A stretch of 14,152 bases of DNA. Source: an uncultured Verrucomicrobiota bacterium (lineage in GTDB: Bacteria; Verrucomicrobiota; Kiritimatiellia; RFP12; UBA1067). The notes beneath the pieces were generated by a model. It saw only the letters and a program-made list of their open reading frames with translations. It searched no databases and was not told the DNA's origin. Positions 6,825 through 14,152 of the stretch are shown here, in pieces. The position numbers were made by a program, and so were the translations under genes. Each line of letters begins with the position of its first letter. Positions within the stretch are counted from its first letter, which is position 1. The stretch lies in NCBI GenBank assembly GCA_946631345.1, contig CAMPAA010000072.1, positions 1 through 14,152 of the forward strand. Direction: 5' to 3'.

Positions 6825-7289
6825 ATGAGATCAGGTCTTGAAGCCTTGAAGTCACTCGGCGCCGGATCACCGGTGCCGTCGAACTATTCCCCGAAAGTCC
6901 TTGAGGCGTTTCCCAACATACACCCCGACCGGGACTACTGGGTCACGTTCACCTGCCCTGAGTTTACGACCCTCTGCCCGAAGACGGGCCAGCCGGATTT
7001 CGCGACGCTCACGATAAGGTACATCCCGTCGGCCCGGCTGGTGGAGTCGAAGTCCCTCAAGCTCTACCTTTTCGGCTTCCGCAACCACGGCGACTTCCAT
7101 GAGGACGTGGTGAACGTGATATACGACGACCTCGTGAAGCTGCTCAAGCCGAAGTACATGGAGGTGATCGGGCGCTTCGCTGCGCGCGGCGGCATATCCA
7201 TCGATCCGTTCGTCAACGGCGGCCGCGGCGCAAAGTACCGCAGGCTCGCCGCCGCGCGTTTCGCCGCCTGGAACGGAGTGAGGCAGTGA
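6825..7289 (+). CDS. queF: NADPH-dependent 7-cyano-7-deazaguanine (preQ0) reductase QueF
   Basis: QueF reduces the nitrile of preQ0 to the amine of preQ1 with NADPH, a cytoplasmic step in making queuosine for tRNAs with GUN anticodons. The 154-residue protein has the unimodular (YkvM-like) length. Visible landmarks are FTCPEFTTLCPKTGQPDF with the nucleophile C51 and general acid D58, the NADPH-binding motif ESKSLKLYLF (74-83), and FRNHGDFHE with H92 and E93. These match C55, D62, H96 and E97 of the Bacillus enzyme at a constant offset. The ATG at 6825 was chosen because it begins the conserved family N-terminus; its ribosome-binding site is weak, and GTG codons at 6810 and 6813 are alternatives. 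The frame stays open upstream through the tRNA, which is not coding. The stop overlaps the next gene's GTG by 4 nt. No room exists for a preQ1 riboswitch. Confidence 0.95.
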   Translation: MRSGLEALKSLGAGSPVPSNYSPKVLEAFPNIHPDRDYWVTFTCPEFTTLCPKTGQPDFATLTIRYIPSARLVESKSLKLYLFGFRNHGDFHEDVVNVIYDDLVKLLKPKYMEVIGRFAARGGISIDPFVNGGRGAKYRRLAAARFAAWNGVRQ

Positions 7290-8401
7290 CGACCCTTCGG
7301 CGATATGTGTTTGGCTCGTTCCTGACGGCGTTCCTGTTGGCGTTCCTCGTGCTGTCGTTCGTGCTTACGATCGGGCTGATGGTGCAGATCGTGGGCTACA
7401 TCCTCTCCGGAGTGCCAATGAACCTGGTGGGGCGCTTCGCGCTCGTGTGCATTCCCGAGACGATGCAGTGGACCATCCCTCTGGCGCTGCTTGTGTCGTC
7501 GGTGCTCGTGTTCTCCAGGCTCTCCGCCGATTCCGAGATAGCGGCAATGCGCGCGTGCGGGGTGAACATGCTCTCGGTTATCAGCTGGCCTCTCATCTTC
7601 GCGGCGGCTATGACGGCGCTCGGGCTCTACATCAACAACGAGATAGTGCCGCGCGGCCACGAGGTGCGCCGCAACCTCGCAAAGCGCATCTCGGTGGGGT
7701 CCGGCCTCGAACTGCTTGAGCCGGGGCGCGTGATAGACGACTTCCCGAAGGTGAAGATATACTTCGAGTCGAAGGACGGCAACTGGCTGCACGACCTGAT
7801 CGTGCTGGACTACTCCTCAAAGAAGTTCGTGCGCGAGATCACGGCGCGGAAGGCGCTCGTCACGAGCAACGGGCGCGACGTCAACCTCGATCTCCACGAC
7901 ATGACGGTCGATCCGATGGACGAGACGCATCCCGGCATGGCGCGCGCCGCGCGCTTCAGCTACTGCGTGAAGGACGCGCTCAAGGACGGCACCTACCGCC
8001 GCAAGGAGAAGGACTTCCGCTTCTGGGAGATGGTCAATGCGATCGGCCTCGCGAAGAAGGCGGTGAAGCTTGCCAAGGGGACGTCGCGCAAGGGGACCGA
8101 GCGGTACATGGCCAAGCGCTACCTCAGCGACATCCAGACCGAGTTCCAGAAGCGCTGGGTGTTTGCGTTCGCGTCGGTGTGCTTCGTGCTGGTGGGCATT
8201 CCGCTCGGCATACGCGCCCAGCGCAAGGAAAGCTCTATCGGCATGGCGATATCGCTCGCCGTGGCGCTGTCGTACTATCTGGTCGTGATTCTGATGTCGA
8301 GCCTGTCGAAGAACTTCAAGGCGCAGCCGGAGTTCCTGATATGGCTGCCGGTTCTGGCGTGCATTCTGCTCGCCTCGTACCTGGTGCCGAAGAACCTTTA
8401 A
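7286..8401 (+). CDS. LptF/LptG family lipopolysaccharide export permease
   Basis: This 371-residue inner-membrane protein belongs to the YjgP/YjgQ family, whose members pair with the ATPase LptB to extract LPS from the inner membrane and pass it to LptC and LptA. It has the family plan: transmembrane helices near residues 10-38, 50-76 and 97-117, a hydrophilic periplasmic jellyroll region (about 120-285), then three C-terminal helices (about 290-310, 315-335, 345-367). The cytoplasmic coupling segment FSRLSADSEIAAMRACGVNM (76-95) is the typical signature. The sequence does not separate LptF from LptG. The GTG start overlaps the queF stop (GTGA) and GGAG lies 7 nt upstream, so translation is probably coupled. 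lpxA follows after 19 nt, giving a lipid A/LPS theme. The partner permease and LptB are not in the window. Confidence 0.93.
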   Translation: MTTLRRYVFGSFLTAFLLAFLVLSFVLTIGLMVQIVGYILSGVPMNLVGRFALVCIPETMQWTIPLALLVSSVLVFSRLSADSEIAAMRACGVNMLSVISWPLIFAAAMTALGLYINNEIVPRGHEVRRNLAKRISVGSGLELLEPGRVIDDFPKVKIYFESKDGNWLHDLIVLDYSSKKFVREITARKALVTSNGRDVNLDLHDMTVDPMDETHPGMARAARFSYCVKDALKDGTYRRKEKDFRFWEMVNAIGLAKKAVKLAKGTSRKGTERYMAKRYLSDIQTEFQKRWVFAFASVCFVLVGIPLGIRAQRKESSIGMAISLAVALSYYLVVILMSSLSKNFKAQPEFLIWLPVLACILLASYLVPKNL

Positions 8402-8420
8402 GCCGCAAGGAGAAATCGAA

Positions 8421-9203
8421 ATGTCCATAGAAGTGCATCCCACAGCGATGGTTAACCCGGCCGCGCAGCTCGGCGACGGCGTGAAGGTTGGCCCATATGC
8501 CACCATCGGCGGTGACGTGAAGATCGGCGCCGGCACCACGATAGGGCAGGGCGCGATAGTGGACGGCCACACCACCATCGGCGAGAGCTGCCAGATATTC
8601 CCGTACGCGCTGATCGGCATGAAGACGCAGGATCTCAAGTACCAGGAAGGGTCCGTATCGTACGTGGAGATAGGCGACCGCACGGTGATCCGCGAGTTCG
8701 CGACGGTGCACCTCGGCACGAAGGACGGCGAAAAGACGGTGATCGGCTCCGACTGCCTCTTCATGGCCTACTGCCACGCCGCGCACGGCGTGGTGCTGGG
8801 CGACCATGTGATATGCTCAAACTCCGTGCAGCTGGCGGGCGACGTGCATCTCAAGGACTGGGCGATAGTGGGCGGATGCGCCGCCGCGCACCAGTTCTGC
8901 AACGTCGGGCGACATGCGATGGTGGGCGGCATGTCTAAGATCCGCCAGGATTTCCCGCCGTTCATGCTTGGCGACATGGTGGAGGGTTCGCTGAAGGTGA
9001 TCGGCCCGAACGTGGTGGGGCTCACGCGCCGTGGATTCCCGCGTGACGTGATATCCGCGCTCAAGGAGGCGTTCCGCTTCATCTACCACTCGGGCCTCAA
9101 CCGCTCCCAGGCGCTCGACCGCGTGGAGAACGACGTAGAGCCGTTCTCCGAGGTCAAGGAGCTTGTGGACTTCTACCGCAACTCCACGCGCGGCGTATGC
9201 TGA
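8421..9203 (+). CDS. lpxA: acyl-ACP--UDP-N-acetylglucosamine O-acyltransferase LpxA
   Basis: LpxA transfers a 3-hydroxyacyl chain from ACP to UDP-GlcNAc, the first step of lipid A synthesis, in the cytoplasm as a homotrimer. The 260-residue length is normal. The N-terminal two-thirds shows left-handed beta-helix hexapeptide repeats (for example IGDGVxIG-type turns), and the C-terminus ends in the helical RRGFPRD...FYRNSTRGVC region typical of LpxA. H119 and the catalytic base H122 (CHAAHG) match E. coli H122 and H125; H157 in AAHQFC matches H160. The glycine at the E. coli G173 acyl-length ruler is kept (G170), which favours a long acyl chain. AAGGAGA (8407-8413) sits 7 nt before the ATG. Unusually, no fabZ or lpxB flanks it; it is last in the unit and meets the opposite-strand GH123 gene 13 nt later. 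Confidence 0.96.
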   Translation: MSIEVHPTAMVNPAAQLGDGVKVGPYATIGGDVKIGAGTTIGQGAIVDGHTTIGESCQIFPYALIGMKTQDLKYQEGSVSYVEIGDRTVIREFATVHLGTKDGEKTVIGSDCLFMAYCHAAHGVVLGDHVICSNSVQLAGDVHLKDWAIVGGCAAAHQFCNVGRHAMVGGMSKIRQDFPPFMLGDMVEGSLKVIGPNVVGLTRRGFPRDVISALKEAFRFIYHSGLNRSQALDRVENDVEPFSEVKELVDFYRNSTRGVC

Positions 9204-9216
9204 TGGCCGCCGGGCG

Positions 9217-11304
9217 TCAGCGGCAGTGATCGGCTATCCTCTTGCGCAGGGCCGAAAGGGCGGCGGAGTCGCGCGAGAAGTCCGTCTGTGAGCGCACGAT
9301 CTGGCGCACGATGCTCTCCACCTCCTTGCGCCCCAGCCGCTTTTCCGCCCGAAGGAGATATTCGTAGTCCTCTTCGCCGTCGCGGATGTTGGCGAAGCGG
9401 ATGGACGGCAGTATGTGGCTCTTGCCCGGATAAAGGAAGATGCCGTCCCCCGGCACACCAAGGTGGTTCCACGTGTTCCACTCCGGGAAGTAGGTGTCGG
9501 ATTCGTCCATGGGCGCGTTTCCGGCGCGCCAGTTGTTGACGTGCCAGAACAGGAAGCCGTCGGCGCGGTAGAGCCATGTCAGGTAGCCGAGCACGAGTCG
9601 GCCTTCGACAGGCGGGTATTCGAGAGAGGCCATGTTTGCGTAAGGGTGCACGGGGCTGCAGCAGGTGTACCACCACACCTTCTTGCCGCAGGCGCGGAGG
9701 AAGTCCGCCGTCTTCTCGTCGTATGAGGATGACACAGGGCAGTACCAGTCCGTCGTTATGCAGCTGAATGTGTTGGTGCGGCCTTTCGCGAGGTCCGCGA
9801 ACATCTTCGTGGTGGTCATCACCGGCAGGCCGGGGAAGTCGGCCTGGAGGCGCCTCCACATCCTGTCGATGCCCGCGTAGTATTCCTCCTTGCGCTCGTC
9901 GAAGCCGTAGAGGTAGGCCATGCCGTCGAGGCCTTTCGCCTTGAGCGAATCCCAGTACGGGCGCAGACGCGCCGTGAACGCACGGTAGAACCCATCCGAG
10001 AAGACGGCGTCAGGGTCTGCCGTGCAAACCCATTTCACGCCGTCCCTCTTCGGCTCCGGCACGATGTTGAGGATGTTGAACCTGTTCATGCCGCGCGCCT
10101 TGGCGTGGAGGAGGTCGTCGATGTCAGGCGGCGAAGTGCGGGAGATGTCGTCCGGGTTGAGCCGGTGATCGAGCATCACGTCGATCGCCTGGCGCTTCAT
10201 CTCGCGCCAAGAGCCTGGATATTCGGCGCGCATGAAGCCGTCCATCAGCGAAAACGCCGTCTCGAGCGCGAACGTTGCGCCCAGCTCGAAGTCGAGCACC
10301 TCCGCCGAGAGCGGAACCGAGGCGAGCGTGCGGCCGCCGTGTACCACGCGCACGGTGGAGCGGTATATGCCGGGCTTTGCGCGCGGCCCTGCGAAGACCG
10401 TGATCCACGCGCCCTGCGTGGAGGCGCGCCTTACCCGGAACGGCGCGGCTGGCAGAAGGGGATCCGGCAGCCACATCTCCCTTTCGTCCGGCGCGGCGGG
10501 GTGCGGCTGGTAGCCAGGCTTGCGCGGCACGTACCCTACGCGCTCCCATTTCACGGAGCCGTCGAGCGGCACTCCGGCGGCGTCCTTCGGCGCATCTATC
10601 TCGAGCGTCACGCCGTCGAGCCCGGCATCTGCGCCGCACGATACGAGCAGCTGCGCCGATTCGCGTTCGCGCCGGGCTAAAGAGAGCGAGATGGACTTCG
10701 CTGCGCCGGCGGGCGGCACGGCGAGAGGCGTTACGAGATCCATCGCGCTTGCGGTCCACACCGTTACGCCGTCCGGCGGCGGCGTGAACGTGAAGGTGGA
10801 GGCCGCCCGCTCCGACTTGCGCACAACCTTGCGCCCGGCGAAGAGGCTGTAGTTCACCTCGTCTGCGTCGGCGAACGGCTTGAGCGTCATGCGCACGTCG
10901 CCGAAGCGCTCGCCCCTGCCTTCGCGCCGCTCAAGGAATATGTCGCGGAACTCGGCCTTGCCGGTTCCCTTGCGCTTCAGCACGGACACGACGATCTTGG
11001 CGACGGGCCGCTTGGGCTGGTATGCCGCCCATGTGCGCTCCCAGTCGTGCGTTCCCTGCCGCCAGTCCGCGCGCTTGCCCCAGTCCTTGCTGCCGTCGGC
11101 GTAGTGGATGTCGAGCCACACGCAGTAGTCGCTCGCCTTTACGCCCTTGGCGCGGCTCTCCCCGCCGAACACGATGGGTGTTGCGTCCGGCCTGTCGTAT
11201 TCAATCCGTTTCCACACGCCCGCCTTTGCCGGGACGTGCCGAACCTCCTCGGCGAATGCCGCCATTGCGCAGCATGCCAGAATCGCGATGGTCGCCGGCC
11301 TCAT
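9217..11304 (-). CDS. secreted GH123-like glycosidase (DUF4091 C-terminal domain)
   Basis: The 695-residue protein starts MRPATIAILACCAMAAFA|EE, a Sec signal peptide. An N-terminal beta-sandwich (about 20-340) precedes a TIM-barrel, and the C-terminal DUF4091 signature is clear: WYTCCSPVHPYANM, GYLTWLYRADGFLFWHVNNW, GDGIFLYPG, and SIRFANIRDGEEDYEYL (634-650). YLYGFDE (464-470) supplies the adjacent Asp-Glu pair (D469-E470) that GH123 beta-N-acetylgalactosaminidases use in substrate-assisted catalysis. A role in removing GalNAc from host or environmental glycans is therefore likely, although many DUF4091 proteins are uncharacterised. The frame is open for 200 codons further upstream, but that part lies inside the phosphoesterase gene and lacks a signal peptide. 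The ATG at 11304 has AAAGGCGG 7 nt before it and overlaps the upstream stop as ATGA, which implies translational coupling. Confidence 0.88.
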   Translation of the reverse strand: MRPATIAILACCAMAAFAEEVRHVPAKAGVWKRIEYDRPDATPIVFGGESRAKGVKASDYCVWLDIHYADGSKDWGKRADWRQGTHDWERTWAAYQPKRPVAKIVVSVLKRKGTGKAEFRDIFLERREGRGERFGDVRMTLKPFADADEVNYSLFAGRKVVRKSERAASTFTFTPPPDGVTVWTASAMDLVTPLAVPPAGAAKSISLSLARRERESAQLLVSCGADAGLDGVTLEIDAPKDAAGVPLDGSVKWERVGYVPRKPGYQPHPAAPDEREMWLPDPLLPAAPFRVRRASTQGAWITVFAGPRAKPGIYRSTVRVVHGGRTLASVPLSAEVLDFELGATFALETAFSLMDGFMRAEYPGSWREMKRQAIDVMLDHRLNPDDISRTSPPDIDDLLHAKARGMNRFNILNIVPEPKRDGVKWVCTADPDAVFSDGFYRAFTARLRPYWDSLKAKGLDGMAYLYGFDERKEEYYAGIDRMWRRLQADFPGLPVMTTTKMFADLAKGRTNTFSCITTDWYCPVSSSYDEKTADFLRACGKKVWWYTCCSPVHPYANMASLEYPPVEGRLVLGYLTWLYRADGFLFWHVNNWRAGNAPMDESDTYFPEWNTWNHLGVPGDGIFLYPGKSHILPSIRFANIRDGEEDYEYLLRAEKRLGRKEVESIVRQIVRSQTDFSRDSAALSALRKRIADHCR

Positions 11305-12845
11305 TTCGCCGCCTTTCCGTCTTTCGGCTTTGCCGGACGCTTCATGTCGCGGGCGATGGCCTCGGCCGCCTTGGCGTCCTTGCCCCATGCGCGGAACTCC
11401 CACGGGGTCGCGATTGCGCCGCCCTTTGCGCCGAACGCCGTGACCGGCCGGACGGCGAAACGCACAAGCCATCCCGGCGGCACCTCCTCGGCGGCGAAGT
11501 TGCACACTACCGGCGCCGTGTCGCTCGCCACGCCGTACATGTATCTCGGCGAGAAGACGCGCTTCGCCATGATGCACCGCTCCACGTCGCCTTTCTTCAG
11601 CTCCGCCGCCACCTCGTAGTCGTTTGCGCGCCTCAGGCCGTCGGTCGCCGGCGGGAAGGACACCGTGAAGAAGTTGCGCCTGTTGCCGCCCCGGTCGGTG
11701 CCTTTGGTGAACTCCACCTTGACCTTGGCCCCCGGCGCGAACTCCACCGGGCGCAGCGCCGCCGCGCGGTTTGCTGCGGAGAACGGGCGCTCCTCCGGCT
11801 TCATGGCGAAGCTTGAGAAGGGGATGATCCAGTCCGGCCCGAGGGCCTTGCCTTCCTCGAAGTCCCATCGGCGCACCGCCATGGCCTTCGTCCCCACGGT
11901 GCACATCAGCCCCTGGTGGGTGTGGCCGCTGGCCCTGTGCTGCGGCAGCATCTGGAACGGCGGGATTGGCGGCCGGTCGGTTATGCAGTAGGAGTTCTCC
12001 CGCCCGCCGAGCGTGGTGCAGTAGCGGAGGGACGGCACCTGGATGCAGGTGAACGCGCCCTGCCAGATGGACTGCTCGTCCGATGCGGTGAGATGGGCGT
12101 GGCCGCAGAACGCCACGAGGTTCGGGTACTTCGCGAAGAGCCGGGTGGTGTCGCCGTCGTCCTGCCCGTAGAGGTACGGGCCGCCCGCAGTGTTCTTCGG
12201 AACCCTGTGCTGCGAGAAGAACAGCGGCTTCGACGGATCGAACTCAAGCCGTTCCAGCGCCTCCTTGAGCCCTGGCACGTTCTGGCCGTACCTGTTGTCG
12301 GGCGTGCCGCGCGAGAAGTGGTATAGCACGAACGGGAATCCTTTCACGCGCTTTATCGCGATCTGCTCCCACGGTTCCTTGAAGCACTCCTCCCAGATGG
12401 CCTTCCTGTCGCCCCCGAATATCGTGGAGGCGTGGCGCAGGGCGTCGTCCGGCACGAGGGCCTTCGCTTCGTCGCGGTCGATGTATGCGACGGACATGTC
12501 GTGGTCGCCGTAGTGCATGAGGTTCTCCACCTTTCGCCCGTCGCTGCCTTTGCCGCCCGGAAACACCTTGAACCACGTCTCGGCCAAGAGCGCGAGCTGC
12601 TGCTTCAGGCCGTAGTCGGCGAGGTCGCCGCAGGCGAGCACGGCATCGGCCTTCCATGCGTCCAGCTGCCGGAGCGCCTTCTCGAAGTACGGCTGCTGGC
12701 GGCGGTCCGTTATGTGGATGTCGGAAAGGACGCCGAGCCTGAGCCGCTCCTCGCCGATTCCATCCCCGCCGTTCGCCGCCGCAACCGCAGGCGCGACAGT
12801 CGCCGTCGCCGCCGCGCCCTTGATGAACTTCCTTCTGCCGACCAT
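11301..12845 (-). CDS. Tat-exported calcineurin-like metallophosphoesterase
   Basis: The 514-residue protein opens with a twin-arginine signal (GRRKFIKG, then an Ala-rich hydrophobic stretch to about residue 24), so it is probably exported already folded with its metals. The phosphoesterase core spans about 35-280: SDIH (D42, H44), CGDLAD (D74), YGDHD (113-116), SQHR (H213) and CGHAH (H249, H251), the usual order of metal ligands. The third motif has Asp where the family usually has Asn (GNHD/E). The C-terminal third (about 300-500) is beta-rich and has no motif I recognise. AAAGGAG (12856-12862) lies 10 nt before the ATG. It sits between a beta-strand-repeat protein and the GH123 gene in one operon, so a phosphate-bearing glycan or phospholipid substrate is plausible, but the substrate cannot be read from sequence. 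Confidence 0.88.
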   Translation of the reverse strand: MVGRRKFIKGAAATATVAPAVAAANGGDGIGEERLRLGVLSDIHITDRRQQPYFEKALRQLDAWKADAVLACGDLADYGLKQQLALLAETWFKVFPGGKGSDGRKVENLMHYGDHDMSVAYIDRDEAKALVPDDALRHASTIFGGDRKAIWEECFKEPWEQIAIKRVKGFPFVLYHFSRGTPDNRYGQNVPGLKEALERLEFDPSKPLFFSQHRVPKNTAGGPYLYGQDDGDTTRLFAKYPNLVAFCGHAHLTASDEQSIWQGAFTCIQVPSLRYCTTLGGRENSYCITDRPPIPPFQMLPQHRASGHTHQGLMCTVGTKAMAVRRWDFEEGKALGPDWIIPFSSFAMKPEERPFSAANRAAALRPVEFAPGAKVKVEFTKGTDRGGNRRNFFTVSFPPATDGLRRANDYEVAAELKKGDVERCIMAKRVFSPRYMYGVASDTAPVVCNFAAEEVPPGWLVRFAVRPVTAFGAKGGAIATPWEFRAWGKDAKAAEAIARDMKRPAKPKDGKAAK

Positions 12846-12866
12846 TGCCGCACCTCTCCTTTCAAG

Positions 12867-14152
12867 TTACCTGAGAATGACCCTTGATCCGCACGGCGCG
12901 AGGCAGAGCCTGCCGTTCCTGACGGTCAACACCCGCTTAAGGCTCTCCTCGCCGTCGAGCAGCAGCCGCCACCTTGCGATGTTCTCCGCGCCGTCCAGCG
13001 CCGAATAGTCGCCGGGCAGCTCCAGGGGCTCCGCCGCCAATTCCGCCGCGTTCAGCACGTTGACGGTTCCGGATTGCGCGAACGCGACGTTCGCGAGCGT
13101 GCCTGCCGGCGCGGTGGCGTCCACCACAAGGCCGGATGCCGTGAGGGGATCGCCCATCACCTCGAACGTGCCGCCGTCCGCCGCCCCGACAGCCGAGAAG
13201 GAGTGGACGTGGTACGTCTTCGTTGCGCTTGTCTGCTTGAACGCATACCCCTTGCCCTTGCGAACGCCGTAGCTGATCGAGGACGGCTCGGAGAACCATT
13301 TCGGCTGGCTTTCCGGTATGGTGAGGTCGTTCTGGTCGTCGATGAGCATATCCCAGTTGTAGCCGTCGGTGCTGCCCTCGAACCTGAAGGATTTGAGGTT
13401 GCGCCCGTTGTAGCTGCCGACGCCCTCCCTGTTTCGGCCCGACGCCACGTCCATCGCGACGGCTGTGGCGGTGACGGATTCGGGCAGACGGAACACTATC
13501 GGCACCCATGTGGATTCGTCGCCGAGAACCATGCCCGTGCCAGCGGCGTTGCCGAAGCGCCCGGCGAGCACCTGGTTGTTCTTGTCGAACAGCTTTCCGA
13601 GGTTCTGCCTGTTGGCTGCGCCTATGCTGCCGTTGAAGCCGTAGCCCACGCCGGTGCCGAGCCCCATGCCGACCTGTCCCGGCTCAAGGCCGGCATAGCC
13701 GTTGGCCTTGCTGAACTGGCAGTTGTACTCGTCCATATCTATGCCTGCGGCGAGGTTGTTGCCGTCGGCGTCGTACACGGCGATCTCCGTAATCTGGATG
13801 TAGCTCATTTCGTTGTTGGAGATCGGCTTGGGCGTACCGTCTTCGTTCTCGCCCACGGAGTACTCCGTATCGTAGGTTGGGCATCCGTAGCCGTTCTCCT
13901 TGATGGTGAAGCGGAACCATGTGTAGCGCTTCTCCGGGTTCCACACAACCATCCTGCCGCCTCTGGAGACGAGGCTGCCGGTGAACGTGTTGGTGCCCCA
14001 CAGCTCCCACGTGCCTTCGCCCTCCTTCACCACGTCGAGCGTTCCGCCGCCGGTGCCGTCCGATATCGCCGTGGCGAAGTTACGGCTGCCCGTCGAGCCT
14101 GAGAGGGCGAGGGTGTGCGCGCCGCCTCCGCGGGCATAGACGTTCTCGAGCC
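12867..14152 (-). CDS. beta-strand-repeat protein with discoidin-like domain, N-terminal part missing at window edge
   Basis: The last 427 residues are visible and the frame stays open to the window end with no stop, so the gene begins beyond 14152. The first visible part (RGGGAHTLALSG...DVVKEGEGTWELWGTNTFTGSL) is an autotransporter-associated beta-strand repeat. It aligns with the equivalent segment of the protein at 2278-5019, and both run directly into a WFR..IKEN motif. A discoidin/F5-8C-like domain follows (ITEIAVYDADGN, DESTWVPIVFRLP, GSTDGYNWDML). The C-terminus (VRNGRLCLAPCGSRVILR) matches the paralogue's tail. The phosphoesterase gene starts 21 nt downstream on the same strand, so this is an upstream member of that operon. 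It is likely an extracytoplasmic adhesin or carbohydrate-binding scaffold; the signal peptide cannot be checked here. Confidence 0.75.
   Translation of the reverse strand, partial: LENVYARGGGAHTLALSGSTGSRNFATAISDGTGGGTLDVVKEGEGTWELWGTNTFTGSLVSRGGRMVVWNPEKRYTWFRFTIKENGYGCPTYDTEYSVGENEDGTPKPISNNEMSYIQITEIAVYDADGNNLAAGIDMDEYNCQFSKANGYAGLEPGQVGMGLGTGVGYGFNGSIGAANRQNLGKLFDKNNQVLAGRFGNAAGTGMVLGDESTWVPIVFRLPESVTATAVAMDVASGRNREGVGSYNGRNLKSFRFEGSTDGYNWDMLIDDQNDLTIPESQPKWFSEPSSISYGVRKGKGYAFKQTSATKTYHVHSFSAVGAADGGTFEVMGDPLTASGLVVDATAPAGTLANVAFAQSGTVNVLNAAELAAEPLELPGDYSALDGAENIARWRLLLDGEESLKRVLTVRNGRLCLAPCGSRVILR

Noticed and set aside
9204..9216. Bidirectional terminator between lpxA and the GH123 gene
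   Set aside because: Only a weak GCCGC/GCGGC pairing with a 9-nt loop is present near 9207-9225, with no T run on either strand.
11305..11904. 200-codon upstream extension of the GH123 frame
   Set aside because: It lies wholly inside the phosphoesterase coding region, and the internal ATG at 11304 has a Sec signal peptide, a ribosome-binding site and a 4-nt overlap with the upstream stop.

Overview
The window looks like a chromosome segment of an anaerobic, Gram-negative, fermentative bacterium. The [FeFe]-hydrogenase genes point to anaerobic metabolism. lpxA and an LptF/LptG permease point to an outer membrane with lipid A. The mix of secreted glycosidases, a Tat-type phosphoesterase and large exported beta-strand-repeat proteins suggests the Verrucomicrobiota/Kiritimatiellota lineage, possibly a gut member. 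That placement is inference from gene content, not from a marker gene. The DNA is GC-rich, and I see no insertion sequence, integrase, phage gene or CRISPR array.

Layout. (1) 1-1956, + strand: the last 20 codons of a NuoF/HydB-type subunit, then the complete hydA catalytic subunit and a strong intrinsic terminator; this is the tail of a HydABC-type electron-bifurcating or NAD-linked hydrogenase operon. (2) 1957-2277: a non-coding stretch with three consecutive hairpin-forming segments, followed by a good sigma70-type promoter. (3) 2278-6639, + strand: a two-gene operon of a large exported beta-strand-repeat protein and an exported GH10-like (GHL10/DUF187) glycosidase. (4) 6671-9203, + strand: an extended -10 promoter, tRNA-Ser(GGA), queF (queuosine biosynthesis), an LptF/LptG permease and lpxA, packed with no visible terminator, so the tRNA and three protein genes are probably one transcript. 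(5) 9217-14152, - strand, convergent with lpxA: a second beta-strand-repeat protein (its 5' part lies beyond the window), a Tat-exported calcineurin-like phosphoesterase and a secreted GH123/DUF4091 glycosidase, joined by a 21-nt gap and a 4-nt ATGA overlap.

The most interesting pattern is that regions 3 and 5 have the same design. Each has a paralogous exported protein with a beta-strand-repeat segment, a discoidin-like WFR..IKEN domain and a closely similar last 38 residues ending in G-x-R-x-I-x-R. In each, short-gapped genes for exported hydrolases follow directly. This suggests a repeated genomic cassette of a surface or secreted scaffold plus glycan-degrading enzymes, with the C-terminal tail as a possible sorting or anchoring signal. 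The co-transcription of tRNA-Ser with queF and envelope genes, and the structured intergenic region at 1973-2139, are the other points worth following up.
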